64,000 bases of DNA from Diabrotica undecimpunctata (lineage: Eukaryota > Arthropoda > Insecta > Coleoptera > Chrysomelidae), in NCBI RefSeq assembly GCF_040954645.1, contig NC_092809.1, positions 79,937,435 to 80,001,434 on the forward strand, in the 5' to 3' direction. The notes under the pieces are model-generated. The model saw nothing but the letters and a program-made list of their open reading frames with translations, was not told the DNA's origin and made no database searches. The translations under genes were made by a program, and so were the position numbers. Positions 32,534-44,406 of this stretch are shown here, in pieces (within the stretch, counting starts at the first letter, position 1; each line of letters begins with the position of its first letter).

Positions 32534-34122
32534 CCTCCTTCCTTTGGTTCTGACTTCGTCCTCGAAGTCTCTTTGAATATGGTTTCTAATATCGAGATTT
32601 GGGATGGCTGTAGTTTGGGTCCATAGAGCAATTTGTAAATTCTCTTCCTTTTCTTAATTACAATTGTCAATAATATTGCTAAAACAGAAATTATTAGAAA
32701 TATGGCTGTGGCTCCAAGTCCTGTTGAAATCTCCGGTAGGTTTTGCAGAGGAACAATGGGTTGAATTTGGCCTTAATTTCCTGGAATTTTTAATTTTTCT
32801 ATTTTCAATTCTCTATCTGGCATCAATTTAATTGGAATGATCTCGGGGATTGGAATCTGTTGAATTGTTTTCTTGGCGTATGTAATTCCTTCTATAAGTA
32901 CGGTTTCATTTGACATCAAAATGCTGCTTACTTGGACTTCTTTTTGTTTAATTTTTATTGGTTTAACAACTCCTAACAGGATAACTTTATCGGTCTCTTG
33001 TACAAAGTTTTCTGTAACTAATGCTTTAGTGCAGTTTTGTACATTAGGAATAAGACATTTGGAATTGACTGGTTTCGTACAAATGACATAGTCTGCTTGG
33101 CCGGTACAACTTTCTAACCATTTGTTGTTGGCAAAAAATTGAGCTGGTGTTAAAATCATAACGTGATCATCGTTAGGGATTATGTAAATTCTAAATGTTA
33201 AATAGGAATTTTCAATAAGGATTGGTATTTTAAGGATAATGAGCATAGTCTTAGAAGTAACACAAATAATAGATTTAGAAGATTCAATGAGTTCATAAGG
33301 ATGTTCATTATCAGATACTAAAGAATTCGTAGAATAAATTTTTACTAAATTTTCTTTTAAGTCTAAAAGTTCTTTTAATGTGAACAGTTCAATATTTGAC
33401 GAGTTAAAATGAGAAAGAGTGATAGTTCTAACTAATTTCATTAAAAATTCGTTAATAATCTGTAAATTTAAAATATCATTATGTATTACTGCGTATCCAT
33501 CAAAATCTGCCGATAATCTCTTAATTTTTGTGAAAAGTATTTGATTATTTTTTGTAATTTGTTCTTATAAAGTATTAAATCTCGTGGAGACAGTTTTGTC
33601 GAAGGAGATGCGGTTGTTAAACAATGTTATAACTTCATTTTGTTTATTTTCTAAAGCAATGATATGTGATTTTAATAAGTTTAAGTCGGCATCGTCTGGA
33701 TTTCCGGTTACATATTTTATAGCGGTACCTAGAAAGTTAAAAAGTCCTCGTTTATGTCTCCTAGTTATTTTCTGCAAATTGTCTTTGGTTTCCTTAAGTA
33801 AGTGGTCGTATTGGGATTTTAGTAAGGTTAATGGTCCCATTTTTGTCGGAGTTTGAAAATGGTCATCAGGGTTGACGTTTAGAATGTCTTCTAATTTTTC
33901 TAAGTTGATATGTAGGATATGTCGGTGATAGTGGGAGATTTCTTTGGATTTTCCAATTTCTTCGGAGTAGTATCCGTTATTCGGAATCGTCTGAATTTTG
34001 ACAGTAGCCTGAAGGCCCAGGAACAGGGTCGTCCCGTAAAGAATTTTGGTTTTGACATAAGCCTGAAAGCCCAGGAACAGGGTCGTCCTGCAAAGAATTT
34101 TGGTTTTGTAAGCGTTTGTCAT
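32524..34122 (-). pseudogene. Envelope (F-type fusion) protein remnant
   Basis: One minus-strand frame, open except for TAA at 33565-33567 and TAA at 32773-32775. A furin-like site RRHKR followed by GLFNFLGTAIKYV (fusion-peptide region, about 33780-33720) marks the F-type envelope of errantiviruses and baculoviruses, which drives membrane fusion. A hydrophobic segment (AIFLIISVLAILLTIVI, about 32705-32650) followed by KKRKR is the membrane anchor and cytoplasmic tail. The frame ends in TAG inside the LTR (32524-32526). No signal peptide was seen upstream; spliced expression is usual in the group. Not functional because of the stops. Confidence 0.85.
34007..34114 (-). repeat. 54-bp tandem duplication near the pol-env junction
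   Basis: Two units starting GCCTGAAGGCCCAG (34007) and GCCTGAAAGCCCAG (34061) on the plus strand. The period is 54 bp, a multiple of 3, so the frame is kept. On the minus strand one frame reads QNQNSLRDDPVPG twice. Confidence 0.85.
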
Positions 34123-34242
34123 AAGTTTTTCTAAATCTTTTTACAAATTTTAAATGAGTGCTCGTTTCGTTTTGTTTATTAGTTTTACCAATGATTTTTG
34201 TTTTATTTTGGGTTGTAGGATTTATTGTAGAATAAGGGGCAT

Positions 34243-35163
34243 TTAATTTTGCTCCATGTTTTTTCTTTTTAACATACAAATTTGTGTGGGTTCAATTTCA
34301 GGTATAGATTCAGTATTTTGGTTTTGTTTGTTTAGTATGTCTTCTCTTTTCTCTTTTTGTTTTGTATATAAGTTACTTAAAAATGGTTGCAATTCTTCTT
34401 TATGTCTTTGAACGTACGTTTCATATACTGGAAGATTAAAGTCCAAATGTATTTCCTCGGCGTATGGTCCGTAAAGTATTGAAAAAGGCGAAAAATTGGT
34501 CGCGCTATGAATAGATTGATTATAAATTAAAACAGCATGAGTAAATATGTCGTCTATTGGGTCATTTGGATTTTGGTCACGTAACGTTCTTAATTTTTCA
34601 ATTAGGGTAGAGTGAAAACGTTCTACTGGAGAATTGGAAGAAGAATTATTAACTGTGGTAAAATGTAATTCTATTTTATGTAGCTTCATGAATTCTATTA
34701 ATAAAGAGGAATTAAATTGTGTGCCATTGTCACATACGATTTTTCTAGGGTAATTGTGGTGCGAAAAATAATGTCTTAGTTTACTCAAAATTGAAATTGT
34801 GGTTTTGTCAGGAATTTTATAGCATTGCGCGTACTTGGAAAATGAGTCAATTATGGTCAGATATAAATTTTTATTACAATAAAATACGTCTATGTGTAAA
34901 ATATCGAAGGGCTTTTGTTCCAACAAAGGTCCTAATTGTGGAAGTTTGTACGGATGTCGTTCGTATTTGTTCTTTAGGCAAATTTCACATTTGTTAATAA
35001 AGTTTGAAATAGTTGTTTGCATAGAAGGCCAGTAATATTTTCGCTTTAAATGTTTGTACGTTTCCGTTATGCCATTATGATTTTCGGTATGATACCTTTT
35101 TACACATTCTATTTGGTTTATTTCTTCTTCAATGTCCTGTAATATAGTATTGCAAAACAACAT
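34243..35163 (-). CDS. Integrase segment of the errantivirus-like pol
   Basis: 306 aa from ATG 35163; the true upstream part is cut off by the LINE. Zinc-binding motif HTENHNG...CEICLKNK, then the catalytic core HIDVFYC (D), VCDNGTQFNSS (D) and SNSPVERFHST (E), all kept. It joins cDNA ends to the target. The C-terminus overlaps a second frame (34279-33977). The enzyme segment looks intact, but pol is split by the LINE and by a frameshift. Confidence 0.88.
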   Translation of the reverse strand: MLFCNTILQDIEEEINQIECVKRYHTENHNGITETYKHLKRKYYWPSMQTTISNFINKCEICLKNKYERHPYKLPQLGPLLEQKPFDILHIDVFYCNKNLYLTIIDSFSKYAQCYKIPDKTTISILSKLRHYFSHHNYPRKIVCDNGTQFNSSLLIEFMKLHKIELHFTTVNNSSSNSPVERFHSTLIEKLRTLRDQNPNDPIDDIFTHAVLIYNQSIHSATNFSPFSILYGPYAEEIHLDFNLPVYETYVQRHKEELQPFLSNLYTKQKEKREDILNKQNQNTESIPEIEPTQICMLKRKNMEQN

Positions 35164-35173
35164 CTTTATATAG

Positions 35174-38100
35174 TTACACTAAGTAGTAAAGGTGACAGTC
35201 TTTTAGGAAACGAATTATGGCACTGTACATGTTTGTAGAACCAAGTAGATCACTTAAATTATTTGGAAAGTTGTAGTAGTCTCTTTGAGGTTTGTAGTGG
35301 ACGCATTCTAGTAATATGTGCTGGACTGTTAAGGACTCATTACAATGTTCACAGCGAGGATGGTTTTCAGACGACATCAGATATCCATGAGTAAGACGAG
35401 TGTGACCTATTCTGAGCCTTCTGATGATAATATTGTCTTTTCTGCTCATTTGTGGCATGGTGGTGGAGGTAACAGTTGGTTGAATTGTGCGTAGTTTTGT
35501 ATTTTGTACATTCCAGTGTGTTTGCCAAGTGCTTAGTACGTTGTTCTTGATATTGGCCTTTAGGTCTTGGTGAAGTAGTATGTTTTCCATATTTTCTAAG
35601 GAGCAGGCCAGTTTTGCTGCATGATCAGCGTTCTCATTTCCATTGATACCAACATGGGATGGTATCCAGATGATAGTTACTGAAACACCATTCTTTGACT
35701 GCTCTTGGCAGATACTGTGGATGCACTGTACAATGGGATGGATGGAGTATATATTTCTGATTGAGTCAATGGCGGAGAGAGAATCGGTGCAAATTGCTAA
35801 TGATTTCTCATTAGCAATGGGCGAGTCTAATGCCTTGAGTATTCCATACAGTTCGGCTGTGTGTATACTGCATCTGGGAGAAAGCCGATATGATGCTACT
35901 GTTGTATTTGAGGTACTGACAGCACAACCGACGGCCTGTTCTTCTTTGGAGGCATCTGTGTAGAGAATTTTGTCATAATGCTGTGTCTGTATAAGTTCCT
36001 TAAATGCTTGCACCAAGAGAGTTCTGGGCGTTTCTTCTTTTTTGTATCGGTTCAAGCTGGTAAGGACAGTAGGTAGCTTTTTGGTCCACGGGGGGATTCT
36101 GGACGTAGTAAACGGAGTTGTGAGTTTTAGATCTGTGTCTTTTAGCAAACTTTTTAAAATTTGTGAGAGAGAATGTGCTCGAGGGTTACTATTATCTGGG
36201 ACAGAGTGGGGAGTATTAATTAGTTTAATTACTGGGTTTTTTGGATTAGCAGAAATTCTAGAGAAGTAGGATAGAAGTAAACGTTGCCGTCTTATAAAAA
36301 GTGGAGGTTCTGAGGATTCGATATAAAGACTTTCAGAAGGACTTGATTTAAAGGCGCCAAGGCTAATGCGTAAAGAAGTGTTGTGAATTGTATTCAGACT
36401 TTTAAGGTGAGTATCGGAAGCAGATATGTAAAGAATGCTTCCGTAATCCAACCTAGAGCGGATCAATGTTCTGTAAATTCTTAAGAGGACTTTCTCTTCT
36501 GCCCCCCATTGATGATGAGCTAGAGTTTTTAAGATGTTGATTCTATTTAGGCAGTTTGTTTTTGTATTCTGTATCTGATCTCTCCATGTGAGTCTTTTAT
36601 CGAATATTACTCCTAAGAATTTGTGTTTATCAACGACTTGAAGAGGAGAGCCATTTAGATGAAGTAGAGGAGGGTGAGTGTGATGTCTTCTAGAGAAGTT
36701 TATGACTTTAGATTTTCCAGATGAAAATTTGACTCCAATTTTAGTGGACCAGTTATGAAGATTGTTAAGAGTGTTTTGGAGTAAAGAGCATGTGCTCCTT
36801 GTAACTTTACCTTGGCAATAGAGAACAAGGTCATCTGCGTATATTGAGTATTTTATTGGAGGGAGAACAAGAGAGTTTATATCGTTGATGCTAAGAAGGA
36901 ATAGTGTGGGGCTGAGAACTGAGCCTTGGGGTACTCCATTTTGTGAGATATGTGATGTAGATGTTTTCCCATTTGTAACTACTTTGAATGATCTCTCTTG
37001 TAGGAAATTGTTTATAAAGGTGATAATATTACCCGTTAAATTGAGTTGCTCAAGTTTTCTAATAATAACAGCTCTGTTTATTGTGTCAAAAGCGCTTTCT
37101 AAGTCTAAGGCAACTGTGATGACTTCATTCTTATTTGATATAGCTTGGGTTATTTCTGTATGGAGAAGTACCAGGTTATCCATCGTACTTCGATTGGGTC
37201 TGAATCCCGACTGTGCTGCATCTATAAGATTATTTTCTTCAAGAAACCAAAGCAAACGTTTATTTATCATCTTTTCTAGTAGTTTGCACATTGTGCATGT
37301 TAGTGAGATTGGCCTGTAGGCACTGGGAAAGTTAGAAGATGAGTCATTTTTCTTGATCGGTATGATAAGCGACTGTCGCCAAAGACTCGGAAAGCTTTGG
37401 CTGAACCATATCTTATTGTAAAGCGCAAGTAGCTTCAGGAGGGTTCCTGCCTGTAGATGTTTGAGAAAGATAGACGGGATGTCATCTGGACCTGCAGATG
37501 AGTTTTTTATTGATGAGATTGCCAACTTTAACTCTACTTCTGTGAAGGCGAGGTTTATTGGATTGGTTTGGATAGGGTTAGGTGGTGAGTGGTTTGTGGG
37601 GTACGAAATGGAGAGTTCAGACTTAGTTTTGTTTTGAAAGTATTTGGCTAGCGTTTCGGTTATTTGGTTATCATTTGTAATGATATTATCTCCATCTGTT
37701 ATTGCGGATATTTTACGATATGTTTTTAAACCTCTCATTTGTTTAATTTTTGTCCACACTTGAGCGGGAGGGGTATCTGAAGTTATGCTGTTAACGAATT
37801 ATTTCCAGGATTCTTTTTTGCTTTCCTTCAGAATTCGTTTGGATTTTGCACGCATTTTCTTAAAATGAATAAGATCTTCGATGGTACGAGTTTTGCGATA
37901 TCTATTAAGGGCCTTTTTGTATTCTTTTATTGCGAGTTTACAGGAGTCGTTCCACCATGGGACGGCCTTTCTTGAGGGATTTATGGTGCATTTACCTATA
38001 CATTGGTTGGCCGCAGTTATAATGCAATTTGTAAATTGCTCTACGGCAGCGTCGATGTTTTCCTTAAAAATAATTTGGTTTGAAAGGTTTTCTAGAGTGT

Positions 38101-38815
38101 CACTGAATAACCTCCAATTTGCCTGGGCAATTTTCCATTTATTTATGACTTCCGCATTTTCGGGTATGTGACTTGAGATTAAAATGGGGTAGTGATTGCT
38201 ATCATATAAGCTATCTAGTGTTTGCCACTGAAGCAGGGGAGCGGTTCCAGGATCGCAAAAACTTAGATCTATGCAAGAAGAGGTTCCAGACTGGATGTGG
38301 AAATATGTGGGGCTCCCTGTATTCAAGAGGTTAATGTTAGAGTTGCTTATGATATCTTCGATATGTTTACCTCTCCCAAAGGTGCGCTGGGAACCCCATG
38401 TTGTGCTGTGAGCGTTAAAGTCCCCAACTAAGATGAAAGGGTTTGGCAGTTGTTTTATGAGGTCGCTTAGTTCTGAGCTAAATAAGTTGTAGTTTGGAGG
38501 AATGTATATAGAACAAATAACTATCTTGTTGGGACACCATGCGGTTATCGCAATCGCTTCTAGGCTTGTGTGTAAGTCAAACTCTTGATGGAAGATATCG
38601 TTGGAAACAAAAATAGATGAACCGCCACTTGCTCGTAGGTGTGTGGGTCTTAGGAAGTTGTAGCTAGTGTAATTTTTTAGGTAGGGGTTGTGATCTTTGG
38701 TGAAATTGGTTTCTTGAAGACAGATAAACTTGGGCGAGCAGTCCGATATAAGTTTTTGTAAATATTCTAGTCTGGGGTAAAAGCCATCGCAGTTCCATTG
38801 AATTAGACTTAGCAT
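35174..38815 (-). pseudogene. LINE ORF2: endonuclease, RT, RNase H (single nonsense codon)
   Basis: Start taken at ATG 38815 (MLSLIQWNCDG), 8 nt beyond the ORF1 stop; an in-frame ATG at 38890 would overlap ORF1. Endonuclease has QWNCDG, LQETN, VGDFNAHSTTWG and SNHYPI (Asp of SDH is Asn). TAA at 37799-37801 lies in the linker; the same frame then continues to 35174. RT has PSAYRPISLT, VALDLESAFDTI, VPQGSVLSPTLF and YADD. RNase H has YTDASK, HTAELYGILKAL, CTDSLSAID and WIPSHVG. C-terminal CEHCNESLTVQHILLEC closes it. Confidence 0.9.
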
Positions 38816-38825
38816 AGTGTTAGTA

Positions 38826-40223
38826 TTAATAGGAGCTGAATTGAGAAGATTGGGATAGTTGTGAGCTGTCAGAATTGTAGTTATCTTCATTAGAATCGAC
38901 GGAAAGATTTGGACTGGGCGTACTTTCGGATTCTTCTGGATCAGTGCCTAAGGCCTTTATCAGTTTTTTGGTTAGACGGGTTAGCCTGTTTTTGATAGAC
39001 CTCTCCTGACAAGTTGGGTATAATGCTTGAATGTTGGAAATTAGCCCTGATACATTTTCAGTAAACTTAAGAGCTTCAGCGTAGGGGTCACTACAGCCGA
39101 AAGTGTTTTCGACAAAGGCTATCAAGTTTTCTAGAGGAATAACAAGTGATTCTGAGGTTTGCTTAAAGGATTCTTTGATAGCGTCTTTTGTTAAATCGGA
39201 AAGGTAACGTTCTGATGGTGAATTTGTTCTGGGTTTCTTTTTTGGTTTCTTAATGTCTCTACTAGGGGGAGGCATGATGTTGTCCTCGGACGGATTTGCG
39301 ACCGAGATGTTATCGGGAATATCCGTCTGCTCACTTGTGCTCTCGATTTCAGAGTGGCCACGTTTATGTGTGGGCGTTTTAGTCATTATGGAATTGTTTG
39401 GTTCTGTAGCAGACATATGTGGTGATGTTGCGGGTTGTATAGAAGACTGTGGTGGTAAGGGATCTATTATCTGGGTTGATATTAACGGCTGAGGCTGGGA
39501 TGTTATATAATTAGGTGGAGGATTGGGACAATTTGAGGCAATATGCCCTGACTTCTTGCATATGTAGCATTCCATTTTGTCTGTGGACAAAAATATTCTA
39601 TTTTCATTACCTTCGAATGGGATAACTAAAGAAGTTTGCAGATTGAAATTGTCATCAGAGGTAAAAACATATACTTGCCTTCTAAAGCTCATGATGTGCG
39701 AATATTCATCGCCGGGGATACCTGCTCTTAAAAATGAGACGGGGGAGACCAGTTGGAGCCCAAGTTCTTTTATAGCATTTTCTGCAAGGTCGTATACCAC
39801 ACATGGAGATATATTGGATATTATTATTCTTTTTGTGGGAGAGACTAGCCTGCGAACATTCATCACAGAGTTTCCTACTGTTAAAGTCGGATGGGATTTT
39901 AGAAGTTTGTCGACGAGTTCTGAATTAGTTAAATATATACAAATTCTGTTATTAGATATTCTGGATGCGAATAGGATTTGTTTGGGACCAATAGCGTCAC
40001 CTACTGCCTTGACGTAATCAAACAATTTTAGATTTTCATCGGCATGCAGTACTATGGCTTGATCCCTCTTTGGAAAAGTTGATCTGGGAGTTGATTTGGT
40101 TGCAGTTGCATATGAGGAAGTTGAAGTGGAATTATGCTGCATATTTTGTGACATCTTGACAAGTTGTGAACTGTGAGGATCTGATGTGAGAACTGTATTT
40201 GTTATCGGTACCCTTGTAGTCAA
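38826..40223 (-). CDS. LINE ORF1: Gag-like nucleic-acid-binding protein
   Basis: 465 aa, intact. An N-terminal Ser/Thr-rich part is followed by an RRM-like or PRE_C2HC-like region (about 75-190), then one CCHC knuckle CYICKKSGHIASNC (about 217-230) and a long Pro/Ser-rich, later acidic tail. Proteins of this kind bind LINE RNA and form the RNP. A second in-frame Met at residue 24 (MSQNMQH) is an alternative start. The stop is 8 nt before the probable ORF2 start. Confidence 0.85.
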   Translation of the reverse strand: MTTRVPITNTVLTSDPHSSQLVKMSQNMQHNSTSTSSYATATKSTPRSTFPKRDQAIVLHADENLKLFDYVKAVGDAIGPKQILFASRISNNRICIYLTNSELVDKLLKSHPTLTVGNSVMNVRRLVSPTKRIIISNISPCVVYDLAENAIKELGLQLVSPVSFLRAGIPGDEYSHIMSFRRQVYVFTSDDNFNLQTSLVIPFEGNENRIFLSTDKMECYICKKSGHIASNCPNPPPNYITSQPQPLISTQIIDPLPPQSSIQPATSPHMSATEPNNSIMTKTPTHKRGHSEIESTSEQTDIPDNISVANPSEDNIMPPPSRDIKKPKKKPRTNSPSERYLSDLTKDAIKESFKQTSESLVIPLENLIAFVENTFGCSDPYAEALKFTENVSGLISNIQALYPTCQERSIKNRLTRLTKKLIKALGTDPEESESTPSPNLSVDSNEDNYNSDSSQLSQSSQFSSY

Positions 40224-40429
40224 AGGTAGACGAGAAATTTATTTATTTGTTAAATTTAGTTAGGTTTTATGTATTTTCTTCCAAAAATACATATTAAGTA
40301 GGCCTACGCCACTGGTAGCTGACCCAGTTATTGACGAAATTACTAATTTGCTAATTAACTAATCGATCCAAAAAAAATCATGCAATTAGGCTTATCGATA
40401 CATACGGTAAAGTCTGGTCTTACTAGTAT

Positions 40430-42918
40430 TTAAAAGTAGTTGTTTGGTTTCACAAAAACACTAAAACTCGGAGCAAAACACTGATACGATGTTACCTCGT
40501 TCAAGTACACACTCGGAATGAAGAAGACTTTTACCGTCGTATTTATATTATCTTTAAAATAGTTACAAATAAATGGCCTTAATTCGTGTGCTACTTTAAT
40601 TGCAAATTTTTGATTAGGTTTAAGTATATTTTTTAGCATTTCTGGAATTTCTTTTTTCCAGTCATTAGTTAAATTTATTGTGTATCTGTGTTTATCGAAA
40701 ATTTTCTTATAGGTTAAATCGTTAGTTAGCGATTCTGGAATTATAATTATTTGATTTTTCGAAAGATTAATAGGTTCTTCTGAAATTTGAATTCCTGTAA
40801 TAGGATTTTCAATAGCCGTATGTTGTGTGTTGTCAGTGCTGTTATTATTTTCTTGAATTGCGATAAATTCTTCAAGGAATTGGTCTGGGTCAAAATCGTT
40901 AAGATCTGGGGGTTCTGCGCACATTGAACTGCGAGTTAACGCGTTGATTTGAACTCTAGAGAGGTCGTCTGCTACTTGATTCTCTTTTCCTTTTTTGTAT
41001 TTGACCGTAAAATTATAGTCTTCAAGTTTTAATCTCCATCGAGCTAATCTTGATGTGGGATCCTTAATTTTATAGATCCACACCAGTGGGTTATGGTCGG
41101 ATTCGACAGTAAATTTTTTCCCATATAAATAGGGTTTGAAATGTTTACAGGAATCTATAATTGCTAAAAGTTCTTTTTCGGTCGTCAAATAATTTTGTTC
41201 TGCGGAGTTTAGTGTGCGGGAGTAATAGGCAATTGGGTGATTATTCTGTGTTAAGACAGAGCCTATTGCAATATTGGAGGCATCTGTTGTTAGTACAAAA
41301 GGTACTGTAAAGTCAGGATATTTAAAAACTGGGGCATTGGATAGTAATTGTTTGCATTTTTCGAAGCACTCTAAATAATTGGGATTTTTAGGGTCAATAA
41401 TAGCTCCTTTGCTCGTACAACGAGAGAATGGGGATGTAATTTTAGCGAAATTAGGGATTGATTTCCTTTAATGTTTTTGGAAGAGGGTAGTTTTGTATAG
41501 CATTCAATTTGGAAGGATTGGGTTTTATGCCATCGGGCGTGACTATATGTCCAAGAAATGCGACTTCTTTTGTCAAGAATTCTGATTTATCTAGCTGAAC
41601 CTTAAGATTAGTTTCCCTGAAAGTGTCAAATATGGTAGAAATGTGAACAAGATGTTCTTGCAATGATTTCGAAAAAATAATAACGTCATCCATATAGACG
41701 AAACAGAATTTATATAGATAAGGGCGTAAAATATTATCCATTAGTCTTTCAAAAGTAGCTGGGGCATTTTTGAGACCAAAAGGAAGTCTTAAAAATTCGA
41801 AATGACCATGTGGAACCGTAAAAGCGGTTTTCTCAATAGAATTAGGATTTAGTTCGATTTGGTGGAAACCTTGAGCTAAATCGAGAGTCGTAAAATATGT
41901 CGCTTTGCCTAAATTATCTAAAATGTCATCAATTTTAGGTATGGGGTACTTATCGTCTACTGTGTTTTCATTTAATTTGCGGTAGTCGATAACCATTCTA
42001 AATTTTTTCTCGCCGGATGCGTCGGCTTTTTTTGGTACAACCCATACAGGGGCTGAATAAGGTGATATAGATGGTCTAATAATTTTATTGTCGAGAAGTT
42101 TATTCACTTGCCTGGTTATTTCTTCTTGCATACTTTTCGGGTGGCGAAATCCTCTGACATATATGGGATTATCGTCTTGCGTCCTTATTTCGTGCTTTAT
42201 CGCCGAAGTGAAGGTTAATGGTGCTTTTTCGTCATAAAATATGTCCTTGTATCTCTTGCATAATTTTAAAATTTTCTCTTTTTCTTCTTCGTTTAAATGT
42301 TGCGTGCGTATAATTGAAGGGTCAAAATTCGTGGGTCCTTTACAAATTTCGTACTCATCTAAATTCTCTACATGAATCGGCTCCATTTGTACCGGGTTAT
42401 CAAATGTGATATTATTAATATAGCCATTTGTAACTGTATGAATAGATTCAGGTAATTTTATATTATTTATTATAATTTCTTGAAGCAAAATATTTCCATT
42501 ATCAATGTCTACTGGAATTTTATTATACAACGTTTTAAAAGGAATCCTATAACTAGTGTTATACGTATTTAATGTCAGTGTCATATTTTTATAGTTAATG
42601 ACCGCGTTTAATTTTTCGAGATCCGCATTACCTAGTAAAATATCAAAATCTCGACTGAAATTTGCAACTCTGGCGTCAAATAACACAGATATGTTCATTT
42701 CGCTAAGCAGTGGCGTTCTTATATTGTCATTAAAAGTTTGCGTAATTTCCATTGCAGTTAATTTAAATGGTTTTTTATATTTGTGGGATGGATTAAAATA
42801 TTTGGTAGCGTTGGGTGAAATAATGGTATCTGATCCTCCGGAATCTATTAGGACTTTTAATTTAGACTTGGGTAAAACAAAATAAGGTATTTGAGGATAG
42901 TTGTGGATATTATTTAAG
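40430..42918 (-). pseudogene. Protease, RT and RNase H of the errantivirus-like pol (frameshifted)
   Basis: Begins by a -1 shift from the gag frame at CCCCCTCAATAA (42917 region). Protease has LIDSGGSDTII (about 42850-42820). RT has FRMVIDYRKLNENT, TTLDLAQGFHQI, FGLKNAPATFERL and YMDD (about 41700). The frame stops at 41451 in the region joining RT to RNase H, where a short conserved segment is missing, and resumes shifted. RNase H follows with TTDASN and ESDHNPLVWIY, then a connector that ends at the LINE near 40430. Defective as it stands. Confidence 0.87.
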
Positions 42919-43766
42919 TTTATTGAGGGGGTGGCTGTTCTTGTAAAGGAACGCTCTGAAAATTTTGATCATAAACATTTTCTTGTTCGTATGGGTCAGA
43001 TAAGAATTCGAAATCTTCGCTATTATTAGCTTCTACATTAAAAGCGTGAGTTCTCCTAGTCGAAATACTTATAGGTTCGTGGTTTCTGGACGAAGACGTC
43101 TGTACGCCGCTCATGGGGGTAGGATTATTGTTTTGACGATTTTGCGGAAAATATTGTCTATTAGTGTGTTAGTTGAAATTGTTTCTTTGTGGAAATGAAG
43201 ATTGTCTATTTAAATTCGTATTATTTTGCGGAAAATAATTATTGTTTCGGGTATAGTTACTTGGAGTATTTGAAGTATTATTATTGTTAGGAAAGTTATT
43301 TCTGAAATTATTTGGTCTGGGATTATTATATTGGAATGAGTTATTAGAATTAGATTGGTATTGATTTCGAGGCTGGTTGGAATTATATTTCGAATGATTA
43401 GGGTTATTTTTAAGATGGCTAGGCGGATTATTATTTGATTTTGGCATTTGTTGTCGTTTTAAAAAATTCATGTAGGTACTGCTGTTGATTTTTGTGGTTG
43501 TCGTATGATATACATTTTTGGAGAGCTTCGTCTAAGGAATTTAATTGAAAGTGGGACAGGTACTCGCAGTAGGGTTCATTAATACCAGTGCAAAAGGTTT
43601 TTAGAGCAATGTTTTTAAAATATGGGGTTTTAAATTCTACCGTTTCTGGATTGTTGTGTAAAGAAATATGTTGTAATAAATCATTAAGGTTATTTAAAAT
43701 TCTCTGATGATATTGATCGTAATTCTCTTGTGATTTTTGTACAGTTGTTGAAAGTTGGGTGACTAA

Positions 43767-44406
43767 AGGTCGATTCTCACTATACGTTCCGTTTACTTTC
43801 CATACCCGTTCCGTATACCTCCCATTATTTTAACCACAATTCTCAGTAGACGTCGCGTTTACTTACAATAAGACTGGTTTTTCTTAATGAACTTTAAATT
43901 AGAGTGGAAACAACTTCCACGTTCAGTTGTGTAGACAAAAATTACTTTTTCTGAGTCATCCAGTATCACAGTTGCTAAGATTTTGCATTATACACATAAA
44001 CAAACAAATAATTTAAAATTTACTTACCTGTGGCATCGAGTTCCTTGACAATAGCTGACCAAATATTGTCTTTAAATGAATTATCGCTATATTTATTTGC
44101 AACATCATATAAGGCATTATTTTGCCTGACAAGTTCTATCAATTTTTCGTCATTCATATTTATCTTAACAACTTAGACTGAACCGCGATGTAATAATATT
44201 CGTACTATCCATTCCATACCCGACACGTCGCAGCTTGTCGCAAAAAAAATACGTGGCCGGTAATCTTGAACGCGAGGCTTCGGGAATGATAGGTAAACGG
44301 AACGGAAAGTGGGCATATACTATATGATTTGTGTTTAATAATATTTTATGTAAATGGAAAGCCACCGATATGGAAAGTAAATGGAACGTATAGTGAGAAT
44401 CGACCT
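43767..44406 (-). mobile_element. PIF/Harbinger-type DNA transposon, 640 bp, non-autonomous
   Basis: Terminal inverted repeats of about 37 bp with one mismatch, starting AGGTCGATTCTCACTATACG. They are flanked by TAA at 43764-43766 and 44407-44409, the TWA 3-bp duplication of PIF/Harbinger elements. It carries one MADF-type exon but no transposase. It sits inside the errantivirus gag. Confidence 0.88.
44028..44157 (-). CDS. MADF-domain first exon of the Harbinger element
   Basis: From ATG 44157: MNDEKLIELVRQNNALYDVA followed by NKYSDN, then FKDNIWSAIVKELDATG, ending CAG|GTAAGT at 44028/44027, a consensus splice donor. This is the first half of an MADF (Myb/SANT-like) domain; PIF/Harbinger elements encode such a DNA-binding partner beside the transposase. 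The second exon is missing, so the element is an internal deletion product. Confidence 0.75.

Larger units (their letters stand above)
35174..40430 (-). mobile_element. Nearly intact I-type LINE inserted in the errantivirus pol
   Basis: ORF1 and ORF2 are complete apart from one nonsense codon. ORF2 stop TAA is followed at once by sequence leading into the integrase, so the 3' UTR is very short. The 5' limit near 40430 is set by the end of the pol frame. No target duplication could be recognised. The few lesions suggest it is younger than its host element. Confidence 0.87.

Noticed and set aside
35164..40440. Target-site duplication for the LINE inside the errantivirus pol
   Set aside because: AAACAACAT on the left and GTAGTTGTTT on the right are suggestive only; no convincing direct repeat was found.
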